A stretch of DNA of 64,000 nucleotides from Pseudoalteromonas shioyasakiensis (GTDB lineage: Bacteria; Pseudomonadota; Gammaproteobacteria; Enterobacterales; Alteromonadaceae): the NCBI RefSeq assembly GCF_001550135.1, contig NZ_LRUE01000015.1, positions 744,001-808,000 on the forward strand, given 5' to 3'. The notes below the pieces were generated by a model. It was not told the origin of the DNA. It worked only from the letters and a program-made list of their open reading frames with translations, and ran no database searches. Positions 9,137-17,864 of this stretch are shown piece after piece (position 1 is the first letter of the stretch; every line of letters begins with the position of its first letter). Position numbers and translations under genes: made by a program.

Positions 9137-9703
9137 ATGTTTTCCTTCAGAACAATTGTGATTTGTACTGTGTTACTTTCACCTAGTCTTTATGCCGAAA
9201 CAAAATCAGCGACTCTAGAAACTCAAGCAGCGCAGCGAGCAACTGAATTTGCCACTACGCTTAAATCAGCTTTAGGAGCCGCAATCAAGCAAGGTGGTTT
9301 AGTCGAAGGAATTAACGTGTGCAAAATGCAAGCCCCGGCCATTAGCGATAGCTTATCAACTGATGGTTGGACGGTAGCACGTAAAAGCACTAAAAACCGT
9401 AATCCAAATAATCAACCCGATGAATGGGAAGCTGAAAAAATCGCCCAGCTGCTCGATATGATCAGAAACACTGAGAGCATCGACAATGTGACTTTTTCAA
9501 CCAATAAAGATGGTCAATTTCGCTTTGCTAAAGCGATAAAAGTCGCGCCAGTTTGCCTCAATTGTCATGGCCAAACAATTGCGCCAGAAGTAAAACAAGC
9601 ACTCAACGAACATTACCCAAATGATTTAGCCACAGGCTATCGGCTTGGTGATCTAAGAGGAATATTCTCTATTACCAAAACGCTCGAAACGCCTGAGCCA
9701 TAA
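9137..9703 (+). CDS. Periplasmic c-type haem protein, DUF3365 (Tll0287-like)
   Basis: A 188-residue exported protein with a signal peptide ending near SLYAETK. A single CLNCHG motif (near residue 140) is a covalent haem c attachment site. The flanking fold (VEGINVCKMQAPAIS, then VARKSTKNRNPNNQPDEWE, then GDLRGIFSITKTL) matches DUF3365, a redox or haem-sensing domain related to Tll0287. It may act as a stand-alone redox sensor or electron carrier. No partner gene is adjacent. Confidence 0.82.
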   Translation: MFSFRTIVICTVLLSPSLYAETKSATLETQAAQRATEFATTLKSALGAAIKQGGLVEGINVCKMQAPAISDSLSTDGWTVARKSTKNRNPNNQPDEWEAEKIAQLLDMIRNTESIDNVTFSTNKDGQFRFAKAIKVAPVCLNCHGQTIAPEVKQALNEHYPNDLATGYRLGDLRGIFSITKTLETPEP

Positions 9704-9778
9704 AATAAAAGCCTTGTACTCGCATAGTTTGCTCTTAGCCATTAAAATACCCTTTTAAAATCAACCATGGTGCCATTT

Positions 9779-10114
9779 ATGTCTTTTCCTCCTTGCCCAC
9801 AATGTAACTCTGAATACGTGTATGAAGATCAAAACAATTTAGTATGCCCAGAATGCGCTCATGAGTGGGATCCTAATGCGGTTGATACCGATGATGTGAT
9901 CAATGTGAAAGATGCTAACGGCACCTTATTGGTCGATGGCGATAAAGTGACTGTTGCGAAAGATTTAAAAATCAAAGGCAGCTCACAAGTGATTAAAATA
10001 GGCACCAAAGCCGTGATTCGCCGCGTGTTAGACAAAAAAGACCACGAATTAGACTGTAAAGTTGATGGCGTTGGTGAAATGATGGTAACCGCTAAGTTTG
10101 TTAAAAAAGCTTAA
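9779..10114 (+). CDS. yjdM: YjdM (PhnA) zinc-ribbon protein
   Basis: A 111-residue protein closely resembling E. coli YjdM/PhnA: MSFPPCPQCNSEYVYED at the N-terminus, a second CPECAHEW zinc pair, then VKDANGTLLVDGDKVTVAKDLKIKGSS and a C-terminal EFVKKN-like KFVKKA. The start was placed at the second ATG because the E. coli protein begins with the same MSxPxCP. The name PhnA is historical, and phosphonoacetate hydrolase activity does not belong to this family. The function is unclear. A strong terminator follows. Confidence 0.93.
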   Translation: MSFPPCPQCNSEYVYEDQNNLVCPECAHEWDPNAVDTDDVINVKDANGTLLVDGDKVTVAKDLKIKGSSQVIKIGTKAVIRRVLDKKDHELDCKVDGVGEMMVTAKFVKKA

Positions 10115-10125
10115 TAAGCAAATAA

Positions 10126-10153
10126 AAAGCCACACTGGTTTAAGTGTGGCTTT
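10126..10153. terminator. Bidirectional terminator
   Basis: A perfect 11-bp stem (AAAGCCACACT / AGTGTGGCTTT) lies between yjdM and the convergent subtilase gene, with A-rich and T-rich flanks. Confidence 0.85.
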
Positions 10154-10176
10154 GGTATACATAACCTAGGGGGTTA

Positions 10177-13100
10177 TTATTTAGCGGTAACAAATTTGCG
10201 TCGAGTTACCACCAACAAGCCTATTGCCAGACATGTAAGGAACGATAGCGAACCGCTACTTGATTTTTTAGACTCTGGCGCAACATTAATTGTCACCTGT
10301 TGCGACACACTTTGGCCGTATTCGTCTGTTGCTGTAACACTGAAAATAAGTGTTGTTGCTTCATCAAGCTCAGGCAAATTAAGAGTTAATACGCCTGCAT
10401 TGTCGTCATTTAATGTAACATTCACGCCAGAAACTTGGCTCCACACTAACGAAGTGCCTTCATTTGCTGACGCAGTCAATACCAGTGTAGCTTCTTCTAT
10501 TGCACTAACTATTAGGTTTTGTTCACCATTAACTGTCAATGTTATAGGGTCTATCACCTTAATAGATTCAGCGGTATAGCTATCAGTTTGCTGTTCTGAC
10601 ACTTCAAAAGACACACCAAAGTCAAGTTGAGATCCGACCATATCAGTAACATCTACCTGCATGCTAATGTCAGTTTGTCCGTTTAAGATCAGCTGAGTTT
10701 TTCCCTCTGTAGTAACGAGTTCTGCACCGTCTACAGAGAGTACTTCGGCCCCTTCAGTTAATAGAAACGATAGAACAGCCTCACTCGGAATTGATGAGCT
10801 ATTAATCGTTATTTCATAACTCACCTGTTCACTACGTAATACAACGTCTGAATCTGCTTGAATACTTAATAAAGGGTTTGTAATAACAAAATCAATTGGG
10901 GTATCTGCAAAACGTTGTCCTGATTTTGTTTTTGCGGCAAGTACACCTAAATAACGGTCACCTGGTTTTGCATCTTCTAGCTGCCAATTCGCTTTGATAG
11001 AAAATGCGCCTTCTTCACCAGCAATTAACTCTGCAGTTAAATTGTCCATTGATTCATCCTGTAACGTAGCGACTGTAAAACGAACATCATCCACCGCATT
11101 TGCTGCAGAACCTTCAAAGTTGTGGATCACGATGTAATACACACCTGGCTCAGGTTGTAATAGGTCGCATTGTTCATTGGAGTCAACTCCTGCACTGATA
11201 CAAATCATCTGATTTGAACCTTCATACGCGCTGACATCACCGTCTAAATCTTCATCTAGACCAATGTAAACATCTAAGTCTTTACTTGTCGTACTTTCGA
11301 TATTTACCCAAACACGTTGCGTACTGTTGTTTACAACTAATGGCAGAACATAGCGATTGTCTTTTACATAGCTCCAATCCATATTGTAAGGCTGAGTTTC
11401 AGGCGCTTTTATTTGAATTTGATACTCTTCTACACGTTTCAGACCACGCGCAAGCAAAGTTAAATCATCTAACTTAGCACCGCTTTTAAAACCTGATACT
11501 TGAAGGCTACCTGCTGCACTATGAGTTTGCACTTGTTGTGCTTCAGGACCAACACCCGCAATAAAATTAACCACTGCTGGCAGTGTTAATGTATGGCTTG
11601 GCTCGCCATCTTTCAAAATTAGATGCCCCATTTGCACATCGGTATCCGAACTATAACTACTGCTTGCGGTGATGGTCAGCGTTTGCGTTTCCCCTTCATT
11701 TAATGTGAATGAGGCAGGTTCCGCTGTTAATGTAATATCGCCTACTCTCGCAGCCGATGTTACTTGCCAGGTCCCTTTACGGGTTGCCTTAAACGTTCGA
11801 CTCCACTGACAACTAATAACACAAGCTTGATCTACAAGTTGTGCAAGATTGAGTGTTGCAGGGTTTCCGCCAGATTGTGGATCAGCCGCTAAATAATTTG
11901 CTTCTGTTTCGTTCAGTACAAGTCCTGCTTGTGCAGCATATTGCACCTGCAGCATACCGTTACCCATTTCATAAAAATTAGCTGGGGTTGGTTGTCCTGT
12001 ATTGTCATCATCAACAAAAGCATTACTATCGGCAGTCATAACAATCGCAGATTGTGCTTCGGCTGGTGTCCACTCTGGGTGCAACGCTTCAATTAGCGCA
12101 TATGCTCCCGCAACGTGTGGGCTTGCCATTGACGTTCCATCTAAAAATGCAAATTTAGCTTCAGATTTAGTGTTACTAAATGGCTGGTTTTCAGTGAAAG
12201 GTGCATAAATACTTACCCCTGGAGCGGCAATATCTAACGAAAAATAGCTATCGTAAGGAAGTCCTGGACCACGTGATGAGAAATACCCAGCAATAGAGCC
12301 AGCATCAGGATCGCTCACCATTTCACCTTCTTCGATTACGGCAATATGGTTGCTACCTTCTGCTAGCCAATTAACTAAACTCTGACCTTTAGTTGCATCT
12401 AAATGAATTGATGGCAGCACATGAAAATCATTATCTACCGTTTCACTGCCACCATCGACATTGATAAGTACTAAACCACCAGCGCCGCCAGCTTTAACAT
12501 TTGAGCCTTTTGCCACACGCGCAATTTCACCGCGTCGACACACAACGATTTCACCATTAAAAGTACCAGCGGCAAACTCCGTTAAACAGTCACCATCACC
12601 AAAGTCAGCAGCATCCACTATTTCAGCTGTTAAACCACCACTGGCACTGCGGCCAACTAAAGGTGACAAACTAAAATTACCACCAGTGAAGCTGATCTGT
12701 TTTTCTGCAAAGGTACGGTCATGTGTGAACGCAGCAACCGTTGTCACCCAAGGTAAGTTTGCAGGGGTACCTATGGTGCCACTATCTGGCCCTGAGTTGC
12801 CCGCCGATGTCGCCACATGGACACCAAAGGTACGTGCATTTAAAAAGGCTTGGCTTTCAAATCCATACCAAGGATCTGTTGCAGAACCACCAACTGAATA
12901 ATTCAGTACGCTTACACCATTTGCAATCGCATGCTCTACAGCTTGTAAAGTCAGCTCTGGTAAACAACCTACTAAATAATCATCGCTATTACCCGGATAA
13001 CAAACCTGATAAGACACAATATTAGCGTGTGGTGCCATGCCACTTATTTGCTCGAAAGCGAAATTAGACTCTTTTCCTTCTGCATTATAAGCAGGTACAT

Positions 13101-13929
13101 TTTTTAAGATATTACCTGCAACAGTACCCGCAACATGGCTACCGTGACCATTAAAATCAAACCCGATTTCCAAACGGCTTCCTAATTCATCATAGCGCTC
13201 TTCATCGATTGGCACTAAAGGATAGCCATTTAAGATATCGGCATAACTCACAATACCAATCAGTTTGCTATTACAAAATTCACTATGGGTTTGGCAGTCA
13301 CCAAGGTATTGCCCATCGCCCAGTGGATTTACATGGGTATAACCGTCATCACCCCTTGCTGCAAAGCTTGGGTGATCAGCATTAATTCCTGTATCCATAA
13401 TGCCGACAATGACGCCTTCACCTTTTGTCGCAACACCTGTCTCACCATCCCAAATAGCAGGAGCACCAACATAGCGAGGTCCTGAATCTGTGTGAAGATA
13501 ATGAATTTGACGTTTTTCAACGCGCTTTATGCCAGTTTGTTTACGTAACACATTCGCCGCATTTTCTGACATACGAACGGCAGCACCATTCATACTGTAC
13601 TGATACTGAAAGAGGGTATTAATTTTCTCACCAGCATGCAGGCTGGCTTGTTGTAAGATGCTTGTCTGCCCTGCTTTTAAATCAGCGGCATAATGTTTTA
13701 CCGCTGGCATGCTGGCGTTCAGTCGCGACAAGCCCGAGAATTGGGATGATTTAGCAACCGATGGGTCTGAAAATTCAACTAGATACACATCATCACTAAT
13801 TACAGCGCGACCTTTTAGCGCTGCAAGCGGTTGATAATTCAAGCGTGCATTATCATCACCTTCAACAGCTGAAACATGACTAACACTTAATAGGCCGACC
13901 ATACTGGCTAAAATGGAAAGTTTTTTCAT
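10177..13929 (-). CDS. Active S8 subtilisin-like secreted protease with PA domain and GlyGly-CTERM-like tail
   Basis: A 1250-residue secreted endopeptidase. A signal peptide (residues 1-21) and an I9-like propeptide precede the S8 domain. The catalytic triad is visible: Asp179 in GIMDTGI, His262 in NGHGSHVAG, Ser600 in DGTSMASPHVAG. The oxyanion Asn378 is in SAGNSG. A protease-associated insert (about 430-540) contains VVCRRG and GGAGGLVLIN. The C-terminal half holds fibronectin-like and PPC-like beta domains, with an acidic DEDLDGDV stretch that may bind calcium. The last 30 residues (KSSSGSLSFLTCLAIGLL, then RRK) resemble a GlyGly-CTERM sorting tail cut by rhombosortase. The gene starts 5 bp after the preceding pseudoprotease gene, with AAGGAAT as its ribosome-binding site, so the two form an operon. 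Confidence 0.93.
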   Translation of the reverse strand: MKKLSILASMVGLLSVSHVSAVEGDDNARLNYQPLAALKGRAVISDDVYLVEFSDPSVAKSSQFSGLSRLNASMPAVKHYAADLKAGQTSILQQASLHAGEKINTLFQYQYSMNGAAVRMSENAANVLRKQTGIKRVEKRQIHYLHTDSGPRYVGAPAIWDGETGVATKGEGVIVGIMDTGINADHPSFAARGDDGYTHVNPLGDGQYLGDCQTHSEFCNSKLIGIVSYADILNGYPLVPIDEERYDELGSRLEIGFDFNGHGSHVAGTVAGNILKNVPAYNAEGKESNFAFEQISGMAPHANIVSYQVCYPGNSDDYLVGCLPELTLQAVEHAIANGVSVLNYSVGGSATDPWYGFESQAFLNARTFGVHVATSAGNSGPDSGTIGTPANLPWVTTVAAFTHDRTFAEKQISFTGGNFSLSPLVGRSASGGLTAEIVDAADFGDGDCLTEFAAGTFNGEIVVCRRGEIARVAKGSNVKAGGAGGLVLINVDGGSETVDNDFHVLPSIHLDATKGQSLVNWLAEGSNHIAVIEEGEMVSDPDAGSIAGYFSSRGPGLPYDSYFSLDIAAPGVSIYAPFTENQPFSNTKSEAKFAFLDGTSMASPHVAGAYALIEALHPEWTPAEAQSAIVMTADSNAFVDDDNTGQPTPANFYEMGNGMLQVQYAAQAGLVLNETEANYLAADPQSGGNPATLNLAQLVDQACVISCQWSRTFKATRKGTWQVTSAARVGDITLTAEPASFTLNEGETQTLTITASSSYSSDTDVQMGHLILKDGEPSHTLTLPAVVNFIAGVGPEAQQVQTHSAAGSLQVSGFKSGAKLDDLTLLARGLKRVEEYQIQIKAPETQPYNMDWSYVKDNRYVLPLVVNNSTQRVWVNIESTTSKDLDVYIGLDEDLDGDVSAYEGSNQMICISAGVDSNEQCDLLQPEPGVYYIVIHNFEGSAANAVDDVRFTVATLQDESMDNLTAELIAGEEGAFSIKANWQLEDAKPGDRYLGVLAAKTKSGQRFADTPIDFVITNPLLSIQADSDVVLRSEQVSYEITINSSSIPSEAVLSFLLTEGAEVLSVDGAELVTTEGKTQLILNGQTDISMQVDVTDMVGSQLDFGVSFEVSEQQTDSYTAESIKVIDPITLTVNGEQNLIVSAIEEATLVLTASANEGTSLVWSQVSGVNVTLNDDNAGVLTLNLPELDEATTLIFSVTATDEYGQSVSQQVTINVAPESKKSSSGSLSFLTCLAIGLLVVTRRKFVTAK

Positions 13930-13934
13930 TATTT

Positions 13935-16900
13935 TTATTCCTTAATTCCAAATACTGCGGTGCGTTGAGCTCGCTTGAAGTACACCCATAACGCCATCAT
14001 CAGCAAAATAAATAGACCCGTGCTACCACTTGATTTATGTGTGCTTTGTTCAGCTTCTTGGGTAACCACCAAGGTAAAGTCTTGAGATGTTTGGTGACGA
14101 GAGTCTGAAACACTAATGGTGAAATCATAGCTTGCCGCACTGCTCACGCTACCCGCTAACACACCGTCGTCGCTTAGTGTCAAACCAGCAGGTAAGTTGT
14201 TACTTGAAAATAATAATGTGTCACTATCAGCATCGGTAAATAACGCATTTATAGCGATATTTAGCGCTTCACCAGCACTAGATTGAAGTTGTGTATTTGC
14301 GCTGTCCACTAGCACCGGCGCGTTAATGTTCAAGCTGCTCACATTGACCGTAATATCTGTCGTTGAGCTCATGATCACGTTGTTATCGCGCATTTGCCCG
14401 AATACGCTCAACACATATTCTGAATTAGTCTCTGCATTTAAAGAAGCGGGGTTATTTACTAAAATGCGACCATCAGGCATTAAGGCTAGTGAATCATCAA
14501 TAAGAGGGTTTGCTAGATAGAATTGATAAGTGCCAAAAATATCACCCGCTTCACCAGGCCCAATATTGAAGAAGTTGATAGACTCTAGTTGGATTTGGCC
14601 TACAAGATCACCCGCTTGCGCGCTCTCAAATACATCAAACTGCTGACCCGCAGATGGTTTAGCAATTGCACCTGACTGATCTGATAGCTTGGTTCTTGAC
14701 CACATATGATAATCAGCGTTGTTGCTGAACAGCACAAATCCTTTACCGCATACAGCGCGATAGTCACAATAGCCATCATGCATAGCTGTTAAGTAAGCTT
14801 GCTCACCGGGTGCAAGAGTCATTTCGCTATGGTAATTTTCAACCGCTTGCGCGCCAGGTGCCTTACTTAATTTTACGTAATTTGCTTCGTTAGAGATTGA
14901 TTCAATCTGATTACCAAACCAGTCATAGCTTATAGTCACCACTTTAGGCCCCATGTTGACTGGGTTAAATAATAAAGGCGCATCGCCTGTCGATGGAATT
15001 TGATCACGAACAGTTCGCACAAAATACCCTAGATTGCGATCAAACTCTTCTGCAGGTAAATCTTCGCGGATAAGTTCATCGGTACAATAATCAACGAGTA
15101 AACCTCGCGAGTCAGTTACAAATCGAATCGGCAAGCTTGACTGTTTTAAGTTTGCACTTGGATTCGATGGATCAGCTGCAATAGACGCATCGACATAATA
15201 AGCGGTAGGTACATTTTGCTCATCAATATCTATGAAACCATATAAAAGCAGATCCGCATTAGAGGCATAGTTCAGTAATGTTCCCGCTGCAGTGTCTGGG
15301 TACATTTCTAAGAATGATTCTCTAAAAATAAAAAACTCAATCGTACCGTTCATATCACTACGGTCGAAATACGTTCTAAATGCTAAGTCTTGTTTACTAT
15401 GAAACGTTAAGCCTAAGCTTAATTTTTGCTTGCTCTCACATTGCTCCTCTGGCACAACTGCACTGGCTAGGTTTTCAATAATCATGCTACTTTTAGCACC
15501 ATTTGCAGCTTCTGATATTTCGGTTTTGCGACCAACGGTCGGCAATACAGTGAATGTTGCATCGGTAGCAGAGGTATTTTCAAACGCTTGTTCGCGAGCA
15601 AAAAAGTCTTCAAATAAACTCTCACCCAGTGGATTATCGCCCGGTTCATTCAAGAAAACAGAACCGTAATACTCTTGATAAGTATCGTAATGAGCTTGAA
15701 TACTCGTTGCCGGTCTTGCACGTAGCAACCAAGGCAGATGCATAGCTGACAGAGACTCATCATTAGACGCAGTTAGATGCAAATCACCATCGAGTTCAGT
15801 GGCACGCCAGTTCTTTAGGGTGTAGTCTTTAGCATCAACCAGAGGCCATTTTTCAAGTAAAGCGCCATCAATAGTCACTGACACAGGGAAGGTCATGGCA
15901 CGATGAGCTTCAACCGTCACTGAACTTGGTAATTGCCATGTCAATGCAGCGTGCGAAGGGCCGCCTGTTTTTTGTGTTATCGATAAATCATAGGTAATTG
16001 CTTTGTCTGTTAGATTTTTAACATACACTTGCTCGGTTACTGTTCGCGTTTCATTGTCAGCAATATCAAGATTTCCTAAATGCAAAGACGGCTGACCATC
16101 TGGCAATGAAAATGCCACAGCTGTATTTTTTAAAGCCTCGGCTTGCTGTAATTTTCCTGCGCCGCTATGTGTTACTTCAGCTTGTTCTGAACCATCACGA
16201 TTTAACACATTGCTATTTGCGCTATTCATCAAAATAGCTTTTACTTCTTGCCCTGTTAAGGCGCTATTTTCACTTTTAACAACCGCTGCAGCGGCTGCAA
16301 CTTTAGCAGCGGCAAAAACAGCATCGCTTGCCGAAACCTGTTCACTCCCTGTGCCCACTAATGCCACCTGCACTGCGTCAGTCGAGTCGACTAAATCAGG
16401 TTTAATAGCATCAATGTCACCACGAACAGGACCATGTAATGAAGTGCTAGACATATAAATAGCACTGTCATCTTCAATTGATTGTGTTGTGCCTACAGAT
16501 ATTGCAGCTGGGGCTACAGCTTGAATAGGGGTTGCATAGTGACTCAATTGTTCACCACTGCCTTGTGGTACAATCACCACACTGCCTAAGGTTGCCGCTT
16601 TTTGAATGTTGACACCCAAACGTGCGTAGTCGCCAATCCAAACATCTTGGTTACTGTAATAACCAGGCCCAAAACCTGAGATATCTAATAAAATAATATC
16701 TGCTTTATCACTCGTATCTCCATCACCGTCTGGGTCCAATGCCCATTCAAGTGCTTGTGCGACAATATCAACAGTAGGCTGATATGGAACCACATTAGCC
16801 CCAACTTTAGAGGCACGGTATACCTTCGCAGCCCATAACTCAGCTGATGGTGCTAATTGATGGATGATTGAGGCTAATGCCGTACCTCGACTGCCACTTT

Positions 16901-17582
16901 CGCCATTCGGGTCGTATGCAGAATCAATTGGATTAAAGTCATGATAAGCCGCATATGACACACGCTCACCAAAAAAGTCCAATCCTTTGGTTACCACCGA
17001 GGTAGGGAAACCATCAAATGGCACATCCGCATATTTCCATGCTTTTTCATATGCTTCGACAGTCCCCTCTCCACCAAGAAGTTGATGAGTGTAATCGATA
17101 CCGGTAGAAATAATCGCAACACTTACACCGCGGCCTAAGTCACTATCGACAACCTGCGACTGTTCAACTGCTGTAAGCGTTTGCTTAATCGTCATTGGTT
17201 TTGGTAAAGGCACTAGTCCCGTTGTTGCATGAACATGTTGTACACCCGGCATAGACGAAACTAACTCGGCTTGTTCAGCAGTTAAATTGACCGTTAAGGT
17301 ATTCCCCAGAACTCGCCTTTGAGAGGCTAAGCTAATATCTGCAAACTCTTTTTTTAATGATTTAATAAAATCAGCTTGTTGCTCGGCTATTGCTTGAGTT
17401 TGATTTTTGTTTTGAATGGCTGAGCTTGCCACATCACTCAACACAATTAGGTACTGCTCTTTTTTGTTCGATGTTTTAATTTGCTCACCTGTTTGTGGTA
17501 AGGCAAACGCAGCAGAGCTGAGTAAACTTACACCACATAACAAGGAACAACCCCGTCTTATGGAATGAGATAAAAATCGCAT
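13935..17582 (-). CDS. Subtilase-like pseudoprotease with GlyGly-CTERM-like tail
   Basis: A 1215-residue secreted protein with a signal peptide, an I9-like propeptide region (residues about 40-125) and an S8 fold. The active site looks lost. Ser159 stands where Asp is expected (AIISTGID), Arg232 where His is expected (GSRGTALAS), and Ser342 where the oxyanion Asn is expected (PQGSGEQ). A Ser-rich stretch (SASDAVFAAAKVAAAA, about 417-432) aligns loosely with the GTSMA helix. Helix and strand order around these sites still follows subtilases. A cadherin-like C-terminal domain precedes KSSGSTGLFILLMMALW and a basic end, a GlyGly-CTERM-like tail. It is the first gene of the operon with the active protease. 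A regulatory, chaperone or substrate-binding role is inference. Confidence 0.85.
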   Translation of the reverse strand: MRFLSHSIRRGCSLLCGVSLLSSAAFALPQTGEQIKTSNKKEQYLIVLSDVASSAIQNKNQTQAIAEQQADFIKSLKKEFADISLASQRRVLGNTLTVNLTAEQAELVSSMPGVQHVHATTGLVPLPKPMTIKQTLTAVEQSQVVDSDLGRGVSVAIISTGIDYTHQLLGGEGTVEAYEKAWKYADVPFDGFPTSVVTKGLDFFGERVSYAAYHDFNPIDSAYDPNGESGSRGTALASIIHQLAPSAELWAAKVYRASKVGANVVPYQPTVDIVAQALEWALDPDGDGDTSDKADIILLDISGFGPGYYSNQDVWIGDYARLGVNIQKAATLGSVVIVPQGSGEQLSHYATPIQAVAPAAISVGTTQSIEDDSAIYMSSTSLHGPVRGDIDAIKPDLVDSTDAVQVALVGTGSEQVSASDAVFAAAKVAAAAAVVKSENSALTGQEVKAILMNSANSNVLNRDGSEQAEVTHSGAGKLQQAEALKNTAVAFSLPDGQPSLHLGNLDIADNETRTVTEQVYVKNLTDKAITYDLSITQKTGGPSHAALTWQLPSSVTVEAHRAMTFPVSVTIDGALLEKWPLVDAKDYTLKNWRATELDGDLHLTASNDESLSAMHLPWLLRARPATSIQAHYDTYQEYYGSVFLNEPGDNPLGESLFEDFFAREQAFENTSATDATFTVLPTVGRKTEISEAANGAKSSMIIENLASAVVPEEQCESKQKLSLGLTFHSKQDLAFRTYFDRSDMNGTIEFFIFRESFLEMYPDTAAGTLLNYASNADLLLYGFIDIDEQNVPTAYYVDASIAADPSNPSANLKQSSLPIRFVTDSRGLLVDYCTDELIREDLPAEEFDRNLGYFVRTVRDQIPSTGDAPLLFNPVNMGPKVVTISYDWFGNQIESISNEANYVKLSKAPGAQAVENYHSEMTLAPGEQAYLTAMHDGYCDYRAVCGKGFVLFSNNADYHMWSRTKLSDQSGAIAKPSAGQQFDVFESAQAGDLVGQIQLESINFFNIGPGEAGDIFGTYQFYLANPLIDDSLALMPDGRILVNNPASLNAETNSEYVLSVFGQMRDNNVIMSSTTDITVNVSSLNINAPVLVDSANTQLQSSAGEALNIAINALFTDADSDTLLFSSNNLPAGLTLSDDGVLAGSVSSAASYDFTISVSDSRHQTSQDFTLVVTQEAEQSTHKSSGSTGLFILLMMALWVYFKRAQRTAVFGIKE

Positions 17583-17864
17583 AGTTATTCTCTTTTTGGT
17601 TATTTTTATGGTTAGGAGCCCAGTACTCCATTAACACCGGCTTGTTATAAAAGCCGAAACACGCAAACACCATCTTAAGAACCTCAAATTTTTATCTTTT
17701 TTTATTTATTATTATTTTTCAACAAATTAGATGACCGCCGTTTATCTCAACTTTATTACTATAATATTTTTTAAATGTTATATTTGTTCACATTGCTGAA
17801 ACTGAAGGCGCATTTTTTTAACTTTATTTTGCCTTCGAATGTTAAATAAGTAGTCGAGTTCACT

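Noticed and set aside
12461-12901. Plus-strand gene inside the active protease
   Set aside because: The frame is opposite to a clear S8 domain with catalytic residues, and its own product looks compositionally random.
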